Origin: Callorhinus ursinus
Lineage: Eukaryota; Chordata; Mammalia; Carnivora; Otariidae
Direction of reading: 5' to 3'
Length of the DNA: 64,000 nucleotides
Assembly (NCBI RefSeq): GCF_003265705.1
Contig: NW_020312867.1
Span: 6,053,730 to 6,117,729, forward strand
A program made the position numbers and the translations under genes. Positions 13,601 to 28,600 of the stretch are shown here, piece by piece; position 1 is the stretch's first letter, and each line of letters opens with the position of its first letter. The notes below the pieces were generated by a model. It was given only the letters and a program-made list of their open reading frames with translations, was not told the DNA's origin and did not search any database.

Positions 13601-16600
13601 ATGCGCTGCCTCACTGAGTCTCTCTCACGATGAAGGCACCGAATTCAGGGCACCGAACAGAACATGGGACACTTAGCAACTGGGGTGGAAAATGAAGCCC
13701 AAGATGAGATTCCGACAGAAGATGGAGAAAAAGGTATTTGTGAGTGACTCCCCTTGAATGAGTCCCAGGGAGACCCTAAGTGCCTGTCCTTAGGAGCTGC
13801 CAATCCCATGAGGGTGACAGGACGAGAAAGCAGTGGGTGGACAATACAAATTTGGGAGGAGGTAAGCTGTGTTAGTGTGATTTACAGTAAGAAATGTATA
13901 TTTGGTCTTCATGCCCATTTCTGGCACAGAGCTCCTAAAACCCCTGGAATATCCTAAGTGATAAGACAAAGGTGTCTTAATATTCGTAATGAACCCCTTT
14001 CAACCACACCTGAGTTTACATTAATGAGGTGACTTTTGAAAAGCCCCTAAGGATGGGGACTGGTTGCCAGGGGAACCAACTATGAGCTCGGAGGGTTGGA
14101 ACTTTCAGTCCCACTGCCCTAATCCCTGGGGAGAGGAGAGGAGCTGCAGGTTGAATTGACTGCCAATGGCCAATGATTTAATCAATCATACCTATGTAAT
14201 GAAACTCCATAAAAACCCACAAGGACAGTGTTCAGAGAGCCTCTGGGCTGGTGAACATGTGGAGGTGTGGGGCGAGCCTTGCACCCAGAGAGGGCAGGGA
14301 CACTCTATCCACCCCCCCTTTCCCCATACCTTGCCCTGCATCTCTTCCCTCTGGCTGTTCCTGAGTTGTAGCCTTTTTTAATAAACTGGTGATCTAGTAA
14401 GTAAAATGATTCTCTGAGTTCTGTGAGCCACTCTAGCAAATTAATCGAACCCAAAGAGAGGGTCATGGGAATCTCTGGTGGGTCAGAAGCACAGAGGACA
14501 ACCTGAACTTGTGACTGACCTCCAAGGGGGCGGGGGGCGGGAGGAAGCAGTCTTGTGGGACTGAGCCTCAACCTGTAGGATCTGATGCTATCTCCAGGTA
14601 GATAGTGTCAGAACTGAGTTGAACTGTAGGTCACCCAGCTGAGGTCCAAGAATTGCACAGCAGTGTGGGAAAAACACATTGTCACTGGTGTCAGAATCCT
14701 ATAAGCACTGCAGCAGGAAGAGACACAGGCAGGGGCAGGCGGCGGGGCTGGTCCAGGCTGGCTGGTGAGGGCCCCAAAGGAAGCAGAGAAAGGGGCACAC
14801 AGGAACCTAGGGAAGGGAACAGAGTGTGACAAGTCCCTGTGGTGGGAAAAGGCTTGGGGTGTTCAGAGAACAGCAAGGTGGCCTGCGTCTCTGCATGGGG
14901 TAAATGAGAAGAAGCAAAGTAGCAGGCAAAATGGAGAACAGGCCAGGAGCCAGGTCACCTCATGTACTGATGGTCATGGTAAGATTCTGTCCGAACACAA
15001 TGAGAAGCTCCCAGGGGCGGGGGGGGGGGGTAGGGCTCTGAGCAAAGAAGTGACATGGCTGTTTCTAGCTCCTAATTCCCCTGGCTGCTGACTGGGGCAA
15101 AGCACTGCATGGAGAAAAGAAGTGCAGAAACAGCTAGAAGCTGCTGCAGCCGTCCAAGTGTCTGCCAGGACCAGGCTTGAGCAATGGAGGTGGTGAGAGA
15201 GACGAGCCATGCAGAGGAGCCACAGGATCCAACAGCGGCCCCCCAGACTGCTCCCAGTGACCAAGCCCTGAGGCCTGAGACTGAACCCAGCGGGAAAACC
15301 CACTTTCTGTACTGATTTTTGAGTGGTGAGTGTGTACAGATAATTACCATCGTAACAGGCCAAGGAAAGATACAACCTACCTTCAGCTGGTAACTCCTAT
15401 ACAAAGGGGACTTTTCATTTAGGAGCTTCCGTGCAGAAACTTTGGTCCAGTGATCTGATAGGAGAGAAAAACCGAGGTCCACATCACCAGCTCCCGGCCT
15501 TTGCCAGATCAGCAAAACCCCAGAGGACACCTTGAGTTGGTTTGCGACTCCTGTATGTCTCAAAAGGCTTTTCCATCCAAATGCTCGTTCAAGCTTTACC
15601 ACGTTCTGGTGGATTCGGAGGGGTGAACTCAACACCCAAAACACAGACCCAGGCAGATAAACACTGCTGCCTGGAGCCCCTGTGCCTGTGCATGCTGAGC
15701 TGGCCCTACATCCCGGGCTCCTCCCTCTCCCCTGCATACTGCAATCTACACAAGGTGATTCTCATTCAGGGAGCTCCAGCTCTGCCGGACTGGAGAACCA
15801 ACTGAGACTATAGGCTCTACTCTTTCTGGAAAGGATCATTTGGAAGTTTACCAACATGCCTCAAACGACATGCCCCACCTTGTCCAGCAAACATGCCTGG
15901 AGCAACTGCCCTAAGCACAGCCTGGCCCTTGCGGTGTTTATAGAGTCTCCTGGCCTCCGAAACCTCCCAGGGCCAGCGGCCGGGCCGGGGAGCCTCCAGG
16001 GAAAGGCCCCTGTGCACAAGGAAAGGTTTGACACAGGCAGATGGAGCCAGTGGTGATGGAACAAGCCTGGGTCTGCCTGCAGAGCAGGGTTTAAGGAGGT
16101 GGGTCAGAAGGATGGGAACAATCTGGGCTCAAGTCTGAGAGAAACTCCCAGGTAAAATGCAGAAAAGAGAGGGGGACCTAGGGGCTTATGCCAAGCATTT
16201 CACTGCTGCAAAGCCACCGGTCTCATCTGGCAAGGGAAGTGCCAAGGGGTGGAGTGTTGCTGAAGTGGGGTGGGCCCTTCAAGGGTGCAGGAGGGAGAAA
16301 GCTGAGCCAGGGCTGCAGTGCAGTCTTGTTTGCCTGTCTGCCTCTCCCATGAGGCTGAGAGGGCCCCGGGAGGTCAGGGGAGGTAGTCACCTGGCCCTTA
16401 CTGTGTGCCTCACACTGCATGCTCTCCTTCTACCTTACAGAAAAGCCGTGAATTGAGTCTGCTCATCCCTGTTTAATAAGGGAACTGAGGTACAGAGAGG
16501 TTAAGCAATTGGAACCAGGTCACACAGAGCTGGTCCGTCCACCTCCTCCCAAGTCAACACACAGGTGGGCCCACCTTCGTGTGTGACCCAGCCTTCAGGC

Positions 16601-19600
16601 CACATGTGGCATGGAAGGCCTCCTTCCTACACTCCAGCTTCATCTGCACCTGCTCCGATCTCCTGTCCAACATGCAGCTCAAAGACCACCACAACCTCCC
16701 ATACCAGTTCCCAGTGTGGCACAGCATGACCTCAGCCAGACAGCCGCCTCGGTTGGGGCAGCGCGAGGGAAGGCACCAGGGGCAGCCGCTGATGAGGCAG
16801 GAATGGAGCTGGTGCCCGCCCACTGCTGTATCCGAGGCAGGAGCCATTTTCCATCTGGCCAGTTGGGGGAGTGTTGCCCTGTCAAGCTCAGCAGGAGAGG
16901 TTATCACCAGGGCCTGGGAGCCCTTGGAGAGTGTCCTGCTCAGAAACTCTGACTGGAAGCCCAAGGGGCTGCTCTGGTGTCCTGGGTGGAAGGGGAGTCA
17001 GTGTCCCTGGGGGCTGGGGCCCCTGGTGGCCCGGGGCCTCCTCTAGATGGGTATGAAGCAACCTAGAGGCCTGACACTGTGCACCAAAGGCTCGATCCTG
17101 CACAGGGTCCAGCTCAGCCGAGCCCCCAACAGCCCCAGGCCCCAGAGCTGGGATCCAGTGCCATTGGCAGAGCCGCCCCAAACAGTACCCTGCAGCAGGC
17201 AGTCAGTCTGGGGTACAGCCCAGCAAGGGGTTAAGTTTCAGACTTTGGGGCGGACCGCCTGCTTCAGGCCACTTACCCTGTGGGGCCCATGCAAGTGCTG
17301 CACCCCCGAAAGCACCCTTCTGCCTCTCTTAATGGACTGTAGCAGCAGCGGCTCCCTCCTGGCAGTGGGTGGGGGACTGGAGGAGGCTATGTGCCCAGGG
17401 CACGCAGCACACAAGTGCTCAAGAGATGTCATGGTGCTTATGCATGCTCACATCCTTGTTGAGCCAGGCTCTCCCGCAGGCCTTTCTGCCCCACCCCCAG
17501 CCCCACAAACAGAGGCCACTCCCAGCCAAGGAGAGCAGACCCTCCTCCCGACCATGGAGAAAGGTAGTGCTGTCATCCCAAGACCCAGAGCAGGTGAGCG
17601 GCTTCCCCAGGGTCACACAGCTGGCCCAGGCTCGTTCTTGCAGGGATGAGCAGGGTCCTGCAGCCCCTCCCCTCAGCCTCCCCTGTGCAACCTCTTGCCT
17701 TCACAGAGATTGTCTCCTCAGCCCCTCTGGCTCCTGCTGTCCTCTCATCACCCCGTCCCACAGGCCACTCTGAGCTGAGCATACGGCCTCACTGCCCCTC
17801 AGGGGCTCCTGAGCTGGAAGGCGGGAGAGGGAAGAGCTCCCCAGGGCAGGGCCATCTCCCCCCTCCCCCAATTCCCCAGCATCTTAGCTACCCCATTTGG
17901 AGGTCCTGGGAAGGATTCGGGGGTTGAACAACCCGTGGGTCACATTGTCAGAGGTGAAGACGATGACGTTGCCTTTGGTGTCCCCGTAGCAGAACACACC
18001 TCTGTGATAGTCAGACCTGAGGGGAGGTGGGGACAGAAAAGGCTGGGTTGCACACACCAGCTGCAACCCTCCACCCTCCCAGTGTCCAACGACGTTCCTC
18101 CACCTGGGAGCGAGAGCAGTTCCAGCCTTGCCCTCAACAGCTGACAAACATGGGCCCAGCCGCCCAGATCCAGATCATCGGTGAACCAGGTCCAAAAGAA
18201 ATCACTGTTTTCTTTTAAAACCCAAACAAATGAGTCCTGGTCCTCCAGATGCTCATTATCAGCTCACCCCTACTGATGGACCATGACACTCCCAGAGTCC
18301 TCGGCCTTGGCGGGACAAGCCTCTGCCAGGATTCGGTGGCTGACTTGCTCAGGGCATGGGAGGAAGAGGGACTGATGACTGAGTGACACCCCCCCACCCC
18401 CGTCAGGAGGGGCAGCTTGCTGAAGAGAACACAGACACACAGAGTGGGAATCTTTCCAGGGCTGTTTCCAGAGAGGCTTTCTGGGAGTCCCAACCCTGCT
18501 GAGTGATGTGGCCACCAAGGCTGTGTGCCAATCTCCCTGAGACTCACCAGTAGTCCATGGCCAGGACACAGCTGTCCAGATCAATGAAGGTGAAGGCCCG
18601 GGCACAGTTACGGTTGCTAATGTCAAAGAACTCTGGGGAAGACAGAGATGGGGAGACATGCATGGAACCCAAGCCCACGTCCCAGGCCTTGGGGGTCTGG
18701 TGACAACACGCAGCATCTGCTTACCAGCTGCAGCACCCCCAGAGGACTCTAACCCATGCCCACAGCTGGCTTGGTGACAGGTCTCTCCAAGTGTAAATGC
18801 ATGCCCTCCAATGGCCGAGAGCAGGCCTGGGGAGCTGTCAGGGACTCACCTATCTTCTGGTCAGTAGATGCAACTGCAATCAGGTTCATGTTATAGAGAC
18901 ACACCATGTCGATGACCCACATCTGCAGGTTATAGACCTGCTGGATCTGGTTAAGCTGGCCAGAGGAAGAGCAGAGATCTGGGCTGGGGAGGTTTGCCCA
19001 GCAGAGCACACCAGGAGCACGGGATCCCATGAGCCCTCTCCTGCCACCCAAGGCCCTGGAGCCAGCCATAGACCTGGTACGGAGCCCAGTGTTCCCACCA
19101 ACTACTGATAGGGCCTTTGAAGTTCCCTGACCTCTCTGAGTCTCAGTTTCCACATCTGTAAAATGGGCTTAAGGAACACCCCTCCTCACAACCCCTTTTT
19201 AGAGCCATTTGACATGCTCATTAAAGTTTTAAGTACTTTTTTAAAGATTTTATTTACTTATTTGAGAGAGAGAGAGCACAAGTAGGAGAGGGGCTTGCAG
19301 AGGGAGAAGCAGACTCCCCACTGGGCGTGGAACCCACCTGACACAGGGGCCTGATCCCAGGACCCTGAGATCATGACCTGAGCTCAAGTCAAGACAGTTA
19401 ACCGACTGAGCCACCCAGGAGGCCCACTCATCAGTTTTAAATGTGCATGGTTTGTAATTCTGGGATCTACTTCCAAGCCACATCTATGGATGTGTTCCCA
19501 CCTGCTCACAGAGAAGTGCGTGCGAGGGCAGGCCCTGCTATATTGCTGTGATAGCAACAGGCCACAGGCTGCCTGCAGAGGAACGCAGATATAAACCCAA

Positions 19601-22600
19601 ACCGCAGCACCACTCGGACTTTACAAACGAGGGAGGTGTGCACCTGCCACAGAGAAGAGTCACCAGGATCTATTATGCAATGAGAAGGCAAGGTAGAAAG
19701 CAGCACTATCACGTGCTACCATGTGAATATTTAAAAAGAAAGGGGTGGGGGGATGTGCGTACAGTCTAACCACGGAAGAGCACCCCAAAACTGGTCATAG
19801 AAGTTACCTCCCGGGAGAGAATTAGGGTCTGGGAGAGGGAGACTGACTTCCCACGAACTGCCCTTCTGCCTGTCTCTTTCCCCCCCGCCAGTTTAATTGA
19901 GATATAATAGACACAGAACACTGTATTCATTTTTGCTTGTTTTGTCTGAATCTTGTTTACCATCTGCGGGTGTCACCTGGTTCAAGCAGCTTCTGAACAA
20001 GAAATCGTCCTGCCAGGGTGTGAGGTGCCTTTCTGCGTTCCCCTGCCAGCCTCACGTAACACCCCTGCAGACGGAATTTGAGTGGGCACTCCAGGCTCCA
20101 GGTGGGGGATGCCACACAAAAGGCATGTCAGCAGGAATGGACTTTGGTGTCCAGGGAAAGAGGAGGCTCGGGGAATGGGAGGATGGGAGAGGAGTTCAGG
20201 GTGACCAGCTAAGAAACTTGTATTTTACTCCCCGAATAAGGCCACAGACTGGGAACTGAAGGAAGCAGGGAGGAGTGCCACATGAAACAGAAGGGAAGGG
20301 GGCTTTCAGGCAGCTCTTCTAGGTGGCGATGCGGAAGGGCCAGCAAAGACTGGGGCAGGGAGGGGACCATTGCATCAGAACTCAGACACACCAAGAGCAC
20401 AGAGGCTGGTGCTGGCAGCTGGGCAGTGAGGACAATGGGCCAGGCCCCTTGGCCACCTACACACAGTAGCGGGGACTGTAACGCCCATCACCTCCATGTT
20501 CCTCCCAGAAGCCCAGGGCCACCCTAGGGAGTTTCAGTGACTCGTCCAAGGCTGCACAGCTGTGAAGTGAAGCCCAGGCCTCTCCCCGCAGACTCCAGTA
20601 TTTTCCATCTGCATGACCACGGCATGCAGTGGGTGTTCATGGACAGTGCTTGGTGGATCACTCTTGCCAATATCTACTTGCCCAAGCAGCCCCTCAAGGA
20701 GGAATGTTGGGCCTTCCGGTGAGCCTCCCTCTGTCCTCCTCAACCCTCCCAGACTTGGCCTCTGAGGGGTGCTGAGGTGATCAAGTAGCAGCCATAACCA
20801 ACATTATTTAGCTCAGGCTATAAAGTGCCCTCTTCCCACCAAAATAAACACACAGAGAAAAAGAGGGTGGAGGGTGCCAGAAACCCTAGCCTCAGGAACT
20901 CGGGTGTGAGTCCCCCTTGGTCCTGGGCTACCAAGTACACCCGAGAGAGTCACTGGACCTCCACAGACCTGTCTCCCTAGGCAACCGAGAGGGGATGAGC
21001 CAGAACGCTCTGGCCCCACGGGACTCCCCCTGATGCATCTATGAAACACTGCTGTTTCACAGGCTTCTGAAACCCTTCCTGCTGCTGGTAGCCTTCTCAG
21101 GAAGCCTTCCTTCTCTGGGGAGCTGTGCCTTCCTCATGTGCTGGGCGATTCTGGCCTGGCCTGGTGACACTAAGTGCACAGCCAGTCTTCCTGAGTGTTT
21201 TCCCACTTACTGCACTTGGCCAGGAGCCAACAGCACAAAGACAATGATGATGTCAGCTTATATTTGTCCGGCACTCACTGGAGGCCTTGTCCTACTCTGA
21301 GTACCCTATGGGTATTATTATGTCATTAAATCCTCCCAGAAGCCTGAGGGGGTTACAGTGACCCCATGTGACAGATGAGGAAACTGAGACCTATATACTG
21401 TCCAAGGTCACAGAGCCGGAAGGTGGTAGTGTCAGGTTCTAAGGTGGGCTCCAGAGCCCACTCTCACAACCACTGTGATTTCCTGCCCGGTCCAGGTGAA
21501 GGATTTGAATCAGCAGCACCTGGTGATGGAGTGGTTGTGACAGGGAAAGGAGAGGGGGCTGATCTCTAACACAGGAACCTTGGTGGGTGATGATACCACT
21601 TACTGAAATGGGGCCCAGAAGTAAGCCTGGTGGCCAGGGAGGGCTACAGTGACATTCTGTTTGGAAAAACTGGGTGTAAAAACTGTTGGACATCCAAACA
21701 CCCAGATGTCATCCTGCTTACAGAAGAGGAACATGAGGGTCCCAGTCCCACAGTGAAGCCAGAACCTGGCCCTGGGAGCAGTGACCACAGTGACCATGAA
21801 CCCAAGACTGAGCTTACTCTGGGTCCGGGTCACCTTCACTATCGAGGTACAAAGGCAAAGCCTCCCCGACCACCCCATGTGTCTCCACGGGTGGGCCTCC
21901 CTCACCCTAAAGGAGTTAAGCAGCGAGAAGGCCTCAGACCAGATCTGCAAGATCCCATCCTTGGTGACAGTCAGGAGATGTCCCGTCTTCTTGAACCGCT
22001 GGGTTAAAAACTGCACCTTCACAATCTCACAGCCATGGTTCCTGTGGAAGGTGATGGAGGAGAGAGAAGGACTCAAACAAAAACAGAATGAAGAGCACAG
22101 AGGAGGAAGGAGAGAGCAAGCAAGGGGAGCTCCCTTCGCAGGTGCGCACGCTCGCGCGACGTGTGACTCTGCCAGGCGGGTTTCTACCATTATCAGCGGT
22201 GGCCGAAAGAAAGAGAGACCCAAGAAGGCCGCTGGTATGAGACAGGGCTCCACAAGCAGTAGCTTCTCCTATCACACAGCCAATCAGCTTCCTCAGGATG
22301 GGACAGGGTCAGAGGAAGCAGAGAACAGAGGTCTTTTGCAAAACTTCTTTTATGAGAAAAATGGTCTACAGGAGGCGAGTGGAGGGGGCCTTGCCACTGA
22401 AACCTTCATAATAAGAGATTCTGGAAACTCGGGGTAGAGAAAGGGAGTATAACCCAAGCACGCGATAAAAGTAGACAAGGGACAGTGTATCCAACAGAAC
22501 CCCGTGTACCTGACTCCTCATCTCCAAGGCCAGGTCCTGAGCCCAGCAAAGGGCTCCCACGGCAGGCCTGGCCTTGCAGGACTTCCCAGCAGGCTACAGT

Positions 22601-25600
22601 GATGCCTTCTTTCCTGCCCCAAGCTGGCTAAGCTGGCGGGCTGGCTGCTAACGGGAGCACCATTTTGACTTCTAGACATGGCACAGCACACACTCTCCCA
22701 CCTGACGTTCCCACACCTCCAGGCCCTGGCGGAGCAGGGGATGTTAACTCACCTCACAGGGACCCAGGGATAAGCATTTGCCTAGAGTTATGTCCTGGCT
22801 ACAGGCAGAGCTCAAATTAGAACCTCGGCAGCTCCATCCCTACTCCAGTTGGAGTCCTCTGCAAATCTCACTGTGGACACCATGTGACCTGTGGCTGAGG
22901 GCTAACCCACAAGCCTGTGAAATTCCACGTCCGAAACAGTCTCAGTAGGAGAGAGGGTGATGGTGTGTCTGGACACGGCTCCTCTCTCTCCCCCGCCCCC
23001 CACGGCCTGCAGCGCTGCCCGGTCTGCCCTCAAGCATCATTCCCAGGGCCACCTGTCGCTTCAGGGCCACGGGACCCTGAGGGGTCGACACAACAGGTGA
23101 GAAGCCATGAGAAGTGAGTGGAGCCCTCAGGAGGTGTTACGCCACAGGGCCAGCACCTCCGCCTGCCAGACTGTGGAGGCATCCCAGAGGGGGCATTCAG
23201 TGATCTTGACCCAGACTCAGGAATGGGGAGCCAAATTTTAAGATGACCCGTTCATGAAGGTAGTTAAATAGTACTTGGCTATTTTCTCTGCCAAGCTGGA
23301 AATGCTCTCTGGGTTTGAAGGTTGAGCAAATAAATAGGGCAAAATAGCAACAGGCTTCTTAACGTTTTTGTTCTGGCCCTTTAAGCACCCTTGGGAATCT
23401 AAACGTCCCAAGGAAATAGAAAGACGCATGAAGGCTTGGCCACATCAGGTCATCATGTATGGTTATAAAATCCTTCATCGTTCGTATTTATTGACTATTC
23501 CTCAACTGAATCTTGACCAAAATTGTTTTAGTTGCCCTTTCCTGGTTTTCATTACACCATCTCTCAATCTCCAGGTGTTCTGGGGCAGAGACTACTTCTG
23601 GTTCACCGTCTTTCCCATAGCCTGCTCTGGGGGTGGTCCCGAGAACAGATCCAGCCACAGCACCTCCTAACCAGGCCACAAATGCCGGTCACCAAGTGTT
23701 GGACCAGAGGACCTGGCTCCCTGGCCCCAGCTGCCTGCACTGGGCAGGAGGTGCGCAAACCCCCAGGTGGTCTCCGGGAAAGGAACTCTGGGAAGAGGCC
23801 TGGGCCATTGGCCAGATCCACTGGAGGGTTCCTTGTTCTTAGGGAGTTCAGAGGTGCGGGAGCAGACAGGGCCATGGCACAGAAAGATGAGGTGAAGGTC
23901 CAGATGGCACGGTGCGGAGCCACGAGGGGGAGCAAACAGGCAGGGTCAGGAGGAGGTCAAGGCAGGGACAGAGCCACATGCTCCAGGAGTGATCAGTGGC
24001 CCGTTCCCGAGGCCTGGTGTGGCCTCCAGGAGCAGCTACCCGTGATGGCTTTTACTCCCCGCCATGTGAGCCATCTGTGCCCTGTGGATAAAAGCCCCAG
24101 GCCCACTCAGCACTAGCGGCGGGAGGAAGCAGGAGAAACGGTGATGCTGCAGGGAGGGTCCAAAACAGCAACCCCACCATTCTCATTTGACCTCCCCGAA
24201 CCTCTGTTTCCTTGTCTGTAAAGTGGGAACACGTCACCCACCTTAATGCTCAGGCTCGCCTACAGGGTCGAGGGGCTGAAAGGAGCCTTGATGGCCCCAC
24301 AAAGAGTGGCTGGCAGACTTAGGGAGCAGCGCTTGCTCCTTGTTCCCACACACCCCTTCAGTCCAGGGAGAGGCTGCTTACAGGGGGACGATCCTCATGG
24401 GAAGGTGGAAGCGCAGGCGGTACTGGCTTGTTTTCATCCTCTCCCTTCTCTGGAACTCCCGCATCATGTAATCCACATACTTCTGCTGCCTCGGGAAGAA
24501 ACACGAGGCAGGACAGCGTTGGCCGAGCTATCAGAGCACTGGGCTTTGGGGGCCAATGCCTGGCTTCCGGTGCCTCCCCCATGCTTCCCAGCCCCTTCCA
24601 AGGGGCTCTCTGGCTCTCTGGCTGCTGCTTCCTGGAGCTGGCCAAGGGGAGGAGCCCAGCCCCTGAGCTGTTCTGGGATCTGGGATCCCAAGGACATATA
24701 GCAGCACCTCCCTCCTTCATGCGTTTCCGTGATGCTAAATACATCTGCACATCATCGCCACATCCGGCATCTTGTTTGAATCTCTTTGTTCACCCTCACT
24801 TTATGGGTAATAAGACTGAGGCCCATAAAATTAGAGATGAGTTGTCCCAGCTCATATAACAAGTTAACAGCAGGGGAAGACCCAGAAGCCAGGCCAGAGG
24901 GCAACTCTAGAATCTACTGATGCCTCATAAAGGCCAAAACAGGCCACCTTATGAACCATTTCTTTATAAAGAAAGAGGGAGTTATTAAATCATTGTGTAG
25001 ATAGCAGAGAATTCTGGAAACATGTTTATTGTAGAATATTAAGAGAAATGAAAGAAAAAACAAAATAGTATGTATGCCTAAGCCGAGGAGAGGAATGTCA
25101 GAGTAGTTAACACCCGGGCTCCTGGGGCAAACTTCCCAGGTCTGAAGACTAGCTCAGCTGCTAACTAGCTCTGTCACTCTGGGCAAGTTTCTTAACTTCT
25201 TCATGCCTCAGTTTCCCAATCTGTCAAATTAAGGTAAATAACAAGACCTACCCTGTAGGATTCCTGTGAAATTTAGGTAAAATAATACATAAAGTGCTTA
25301 GCACAACGCCGGTATAAAGGCTAGTAATCATGTGGGCATTGCTACGTCAATACATCAGACTATTTTGTTGTACTTTTCTGTATCTTTCTGTATTCCATAT
25401 TCTTGAATGGTACGTCTGCTCATCACAGAACATATAGAATCAGGGAAAAAATCTGCTCTAAAACCCTGGCGTTTTTGGATGGAAAAGCCACAGGCCTGCC
25501 TGTTGGCTAAGTGGCCAGAAAGGGCCATGAGATGGTTGTGGCACCTGCTGGGACTGAATGGGGGGCTGGTGGGCGGTATCCTTACTGCCAGGTCACTGAC

Positions 25601-28600
25601 ATTTGTCATACACTCTCCTAACTCCCAGGAGAAGAATGAGCTGCAGTAAGCCCTGCTCACAGAAGTCTCAGGAGGGTTCCCTCTACCCAACAAGCACCCC
25701 AGAATCCACAGGTGGCTTTCTGATGCCTTAACCACTTCCCCATCTTCAGCCTTCCACGTGCTCTATGGATCCACCACGCCTGGACCCTTCAGTGTCCCTC
25801 CAGCTACCTGAGGCAGCAGGGGCACCCTCCTCACCCAGGTGACGGAGCCAGTACAGTCTGTGTCCACCTTCAGAAACAGCGCCTCCAGCATCTCATCTGA
25901 CATATTGCTCAGAATCTTCTTCATGGCCTTAATGAAAGCATTCATGTCCAGGGCTTCAAAAGAGAAGAAAGAACATCATCCACGTCATAGCAAGTCACTG
26001 GGCCCCATCAGCAGCCACGGTGTTCTTGGGTGTCTGGGCGCTGAGGGAGGGCACCCAGAGAATCATGTTTGCTGGTTTGTCCCTTGAATCTCATCTATCT
26101 GTTCAATCAGCCCACAAATACTGGCTGCACACCTTCCACGCCGGAGCCCTGTGTTGGCCCCACAGCACTGCTGGGTGAGGGGCTACTGAAAAAGATATCA
26201 TTTCTGAACAAATAAGACAGGACCAGGCATTGAGACAAAGAAAACTGATGAAAACTCAGAAAAAAAAAAAAAAGAGAGAGAAAGAGAGAAAACAGAAAGA
26301 AAGAAAAGAAAAGAAAGAAAAAAAGAAAGAAAAGAAAGAAAGGAAAAAAGAAAGGGAAAGAAAGAAAACTAATAATGGCAACAAAGAGACATAAATTAAT
26401 TCAAATATACAAAGAGAGAGGTCTTTTAAAGGCAGTTAAGGGGGGCACCCGGGTGGCTCAGTTGGTTAAGGGACTGCCTTCGGCTCAGGTCATGATCCTG
26501 GAGTCCTGGAATCGAGTCCCGCATCGGGGTCCCTGCTCAGCGGGGAGTCTGCTTCTCCCTCTGACCCTCTTCCCTCTCGTGCTCTCTATCTCTCATTCTC
26601 TCTTTCTCAAATAAATAAAATCTTTAAAAAAAAATAAAAAATAAAATAAAGGCAGTTAAGGGGCACCTGGGTGGCTCAGTCAGTTAAGTGTCTGCCCTCA
26701 GCTCGGGTCATGATCCCAGGGTCCTGGGATCAAGTCCCGCATCAGGCTTCCTGCTCAGCAGGAAGGGAGCCTGCTTCTCCCTCACCCTCGGCCCCTCCCT
26801 CTGCCCACTTGGGCTCGCTCTCTCGCTCTCACTCTCTCAAATAAATAAAATTTTTAAAAAAATTTTAAAAATAAAGGCAATTAAAAGGTTAACTTTGGCT
26901 GGAGGGAAAGTTGGGGAGGGGAGAACAGCAGAGGGCAGGGATAAAATACTCTCCCCATGCTGGGTTTTGTGACTTTAAGGGAATCTGTCTGTCGATGGGC
27001 CAATATCCCCAACTGGATTTTTTTTTTTTGTTTTTTATAATCACAGTCTATAAAAAGTGCTTCTAAAGTCCCCTCCAAATATCTGGACTCCTCGCCACAG
27101 TCCAAAGGCTGCATATTTTCTGGCTCTGCTAAGACCTCACCTCCCACTGCCATCCCCCACTTCGTTCCCGGTTCCAGCCATAATGTCCCCACGCTGTTTC
27201 TCACACCACCGAGCATACTCCCACCTCAAGGCCTTTGCACCATCTGGTCCCCTCCACAGGGAAGCCTTCCCTAGGGACTATCTAGGGAGGCCTCCTACCC
27301 CCGACACCCAGCTCCACTGTCGCCCCTGACCTTCCGCCTCCCTGCTCTAGCCCGTGAGCTCTGCAAGTGCAGGGTGAGCCTGTGCCATCCGTGACTGGGT
27401 CCTTGGCACACGGCACACGCTTGTTCCCCGAGTACTGCTGTTGGCACTAGGATGTGGACGCGATGATATCGGGTGCTTCTCTGTGTTCCCACTGACCAGT
27501 TAATGAGAGGGACTCGTGAGGAAACCGTGGGGCACAGAGGTGAGGTCATGCGCTCAAGGTCACGGGGTGGTACCCGAGGCTGCTCCCGGCAACCTGGTCC
27601 TTCCATGTATGAGTTGGATGTCAGTCCATGACACGGACCCTTCCCTTTAGGAGGGGGCCAAGAGCCAAAGAGCCTTTGTGCAGCGTTGAATGAACAAAGC
27701 CCTCTGGAGAGGGAGAGCACTAGAGGAAACAACCTGCTCCTTACACAGGTGTCTAAGAAGCCTGTGATTGTTCAGCACCATGTTAGGTCAATACACTTCT
27801 CATCAACGGTTCACCAAACACTTTTCTGAAAACAAGAAAAGAGAATAGACACAAAGGTATTTGGGAAAGGAAACATACACTGTGGGGTCCAGGCAGGGCC
27901 CCCTTCCCCCCTCACCCACCTCAAGCCAAATGGTTAATTAATCACTCAAAAACCTACATGTGAAAATATCACTTCCTTAGGGAGGGGGTCACCACCAGGA
28001 TCAGGCAGGAGGACACTTTCTGGGGGACAGGAAATGTTCTATAACTTGATCTGGGTGTTGGTTACATGAATGTATGCAGGTGAAAGATGCTGTGAGCTGG
28101 ACCCCAAAACCTGTGCATTTTGTGGGAAGTAAATGATACCTCAGTGTAAAGATGCATATTATTTTACTTCTGAATTGCACTCAGGGCGAACTCTAACCGC
28201 CTTTCCCAGCACCTCTGAGCTTAGCCAGCTCTACTTATTTTTTTTTTTTTTTTAAGAGAGAGAGAGAGGAAACCCGAGCGGGAGAGGGGGTATGCAGAGG
28301 GAGAGGAAGAGACAGGTTCTTAGACAGGCTCCACACCCAGCACAGAGCCCAATGTGGGGCTCGATCTCACAACCTGTGACTGTCACCCCTTCCAGCTCAG
28401 AAGACAAGGGGGTGTTCTGACAGCCAACACGCCCCAGCCTGGGTGGTCCTGGGCCCTTTCCTCAGGGAGGTCCAGCCTCACTCCATCCTCCTCTCTTCGG
28501 CCTGCACCCTGCCGGCACGTGCCCTCCAGCACCCAGCACTGGACACCCCCTCTGCCCACCACTCCCTGACATGTGCCCACCCACTCTCCTCAGCCACCAG

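Noticed and set aside
13980..14690. Regulated promoter of a host gene (TATA-like and poly(A) signals)
   Set aside because: The signals belong to an old LTR.
21600..22253. 217-residue minus-strand ORF
   Set aside because: Only the central 45 codons are exon 6; the ends are intron.
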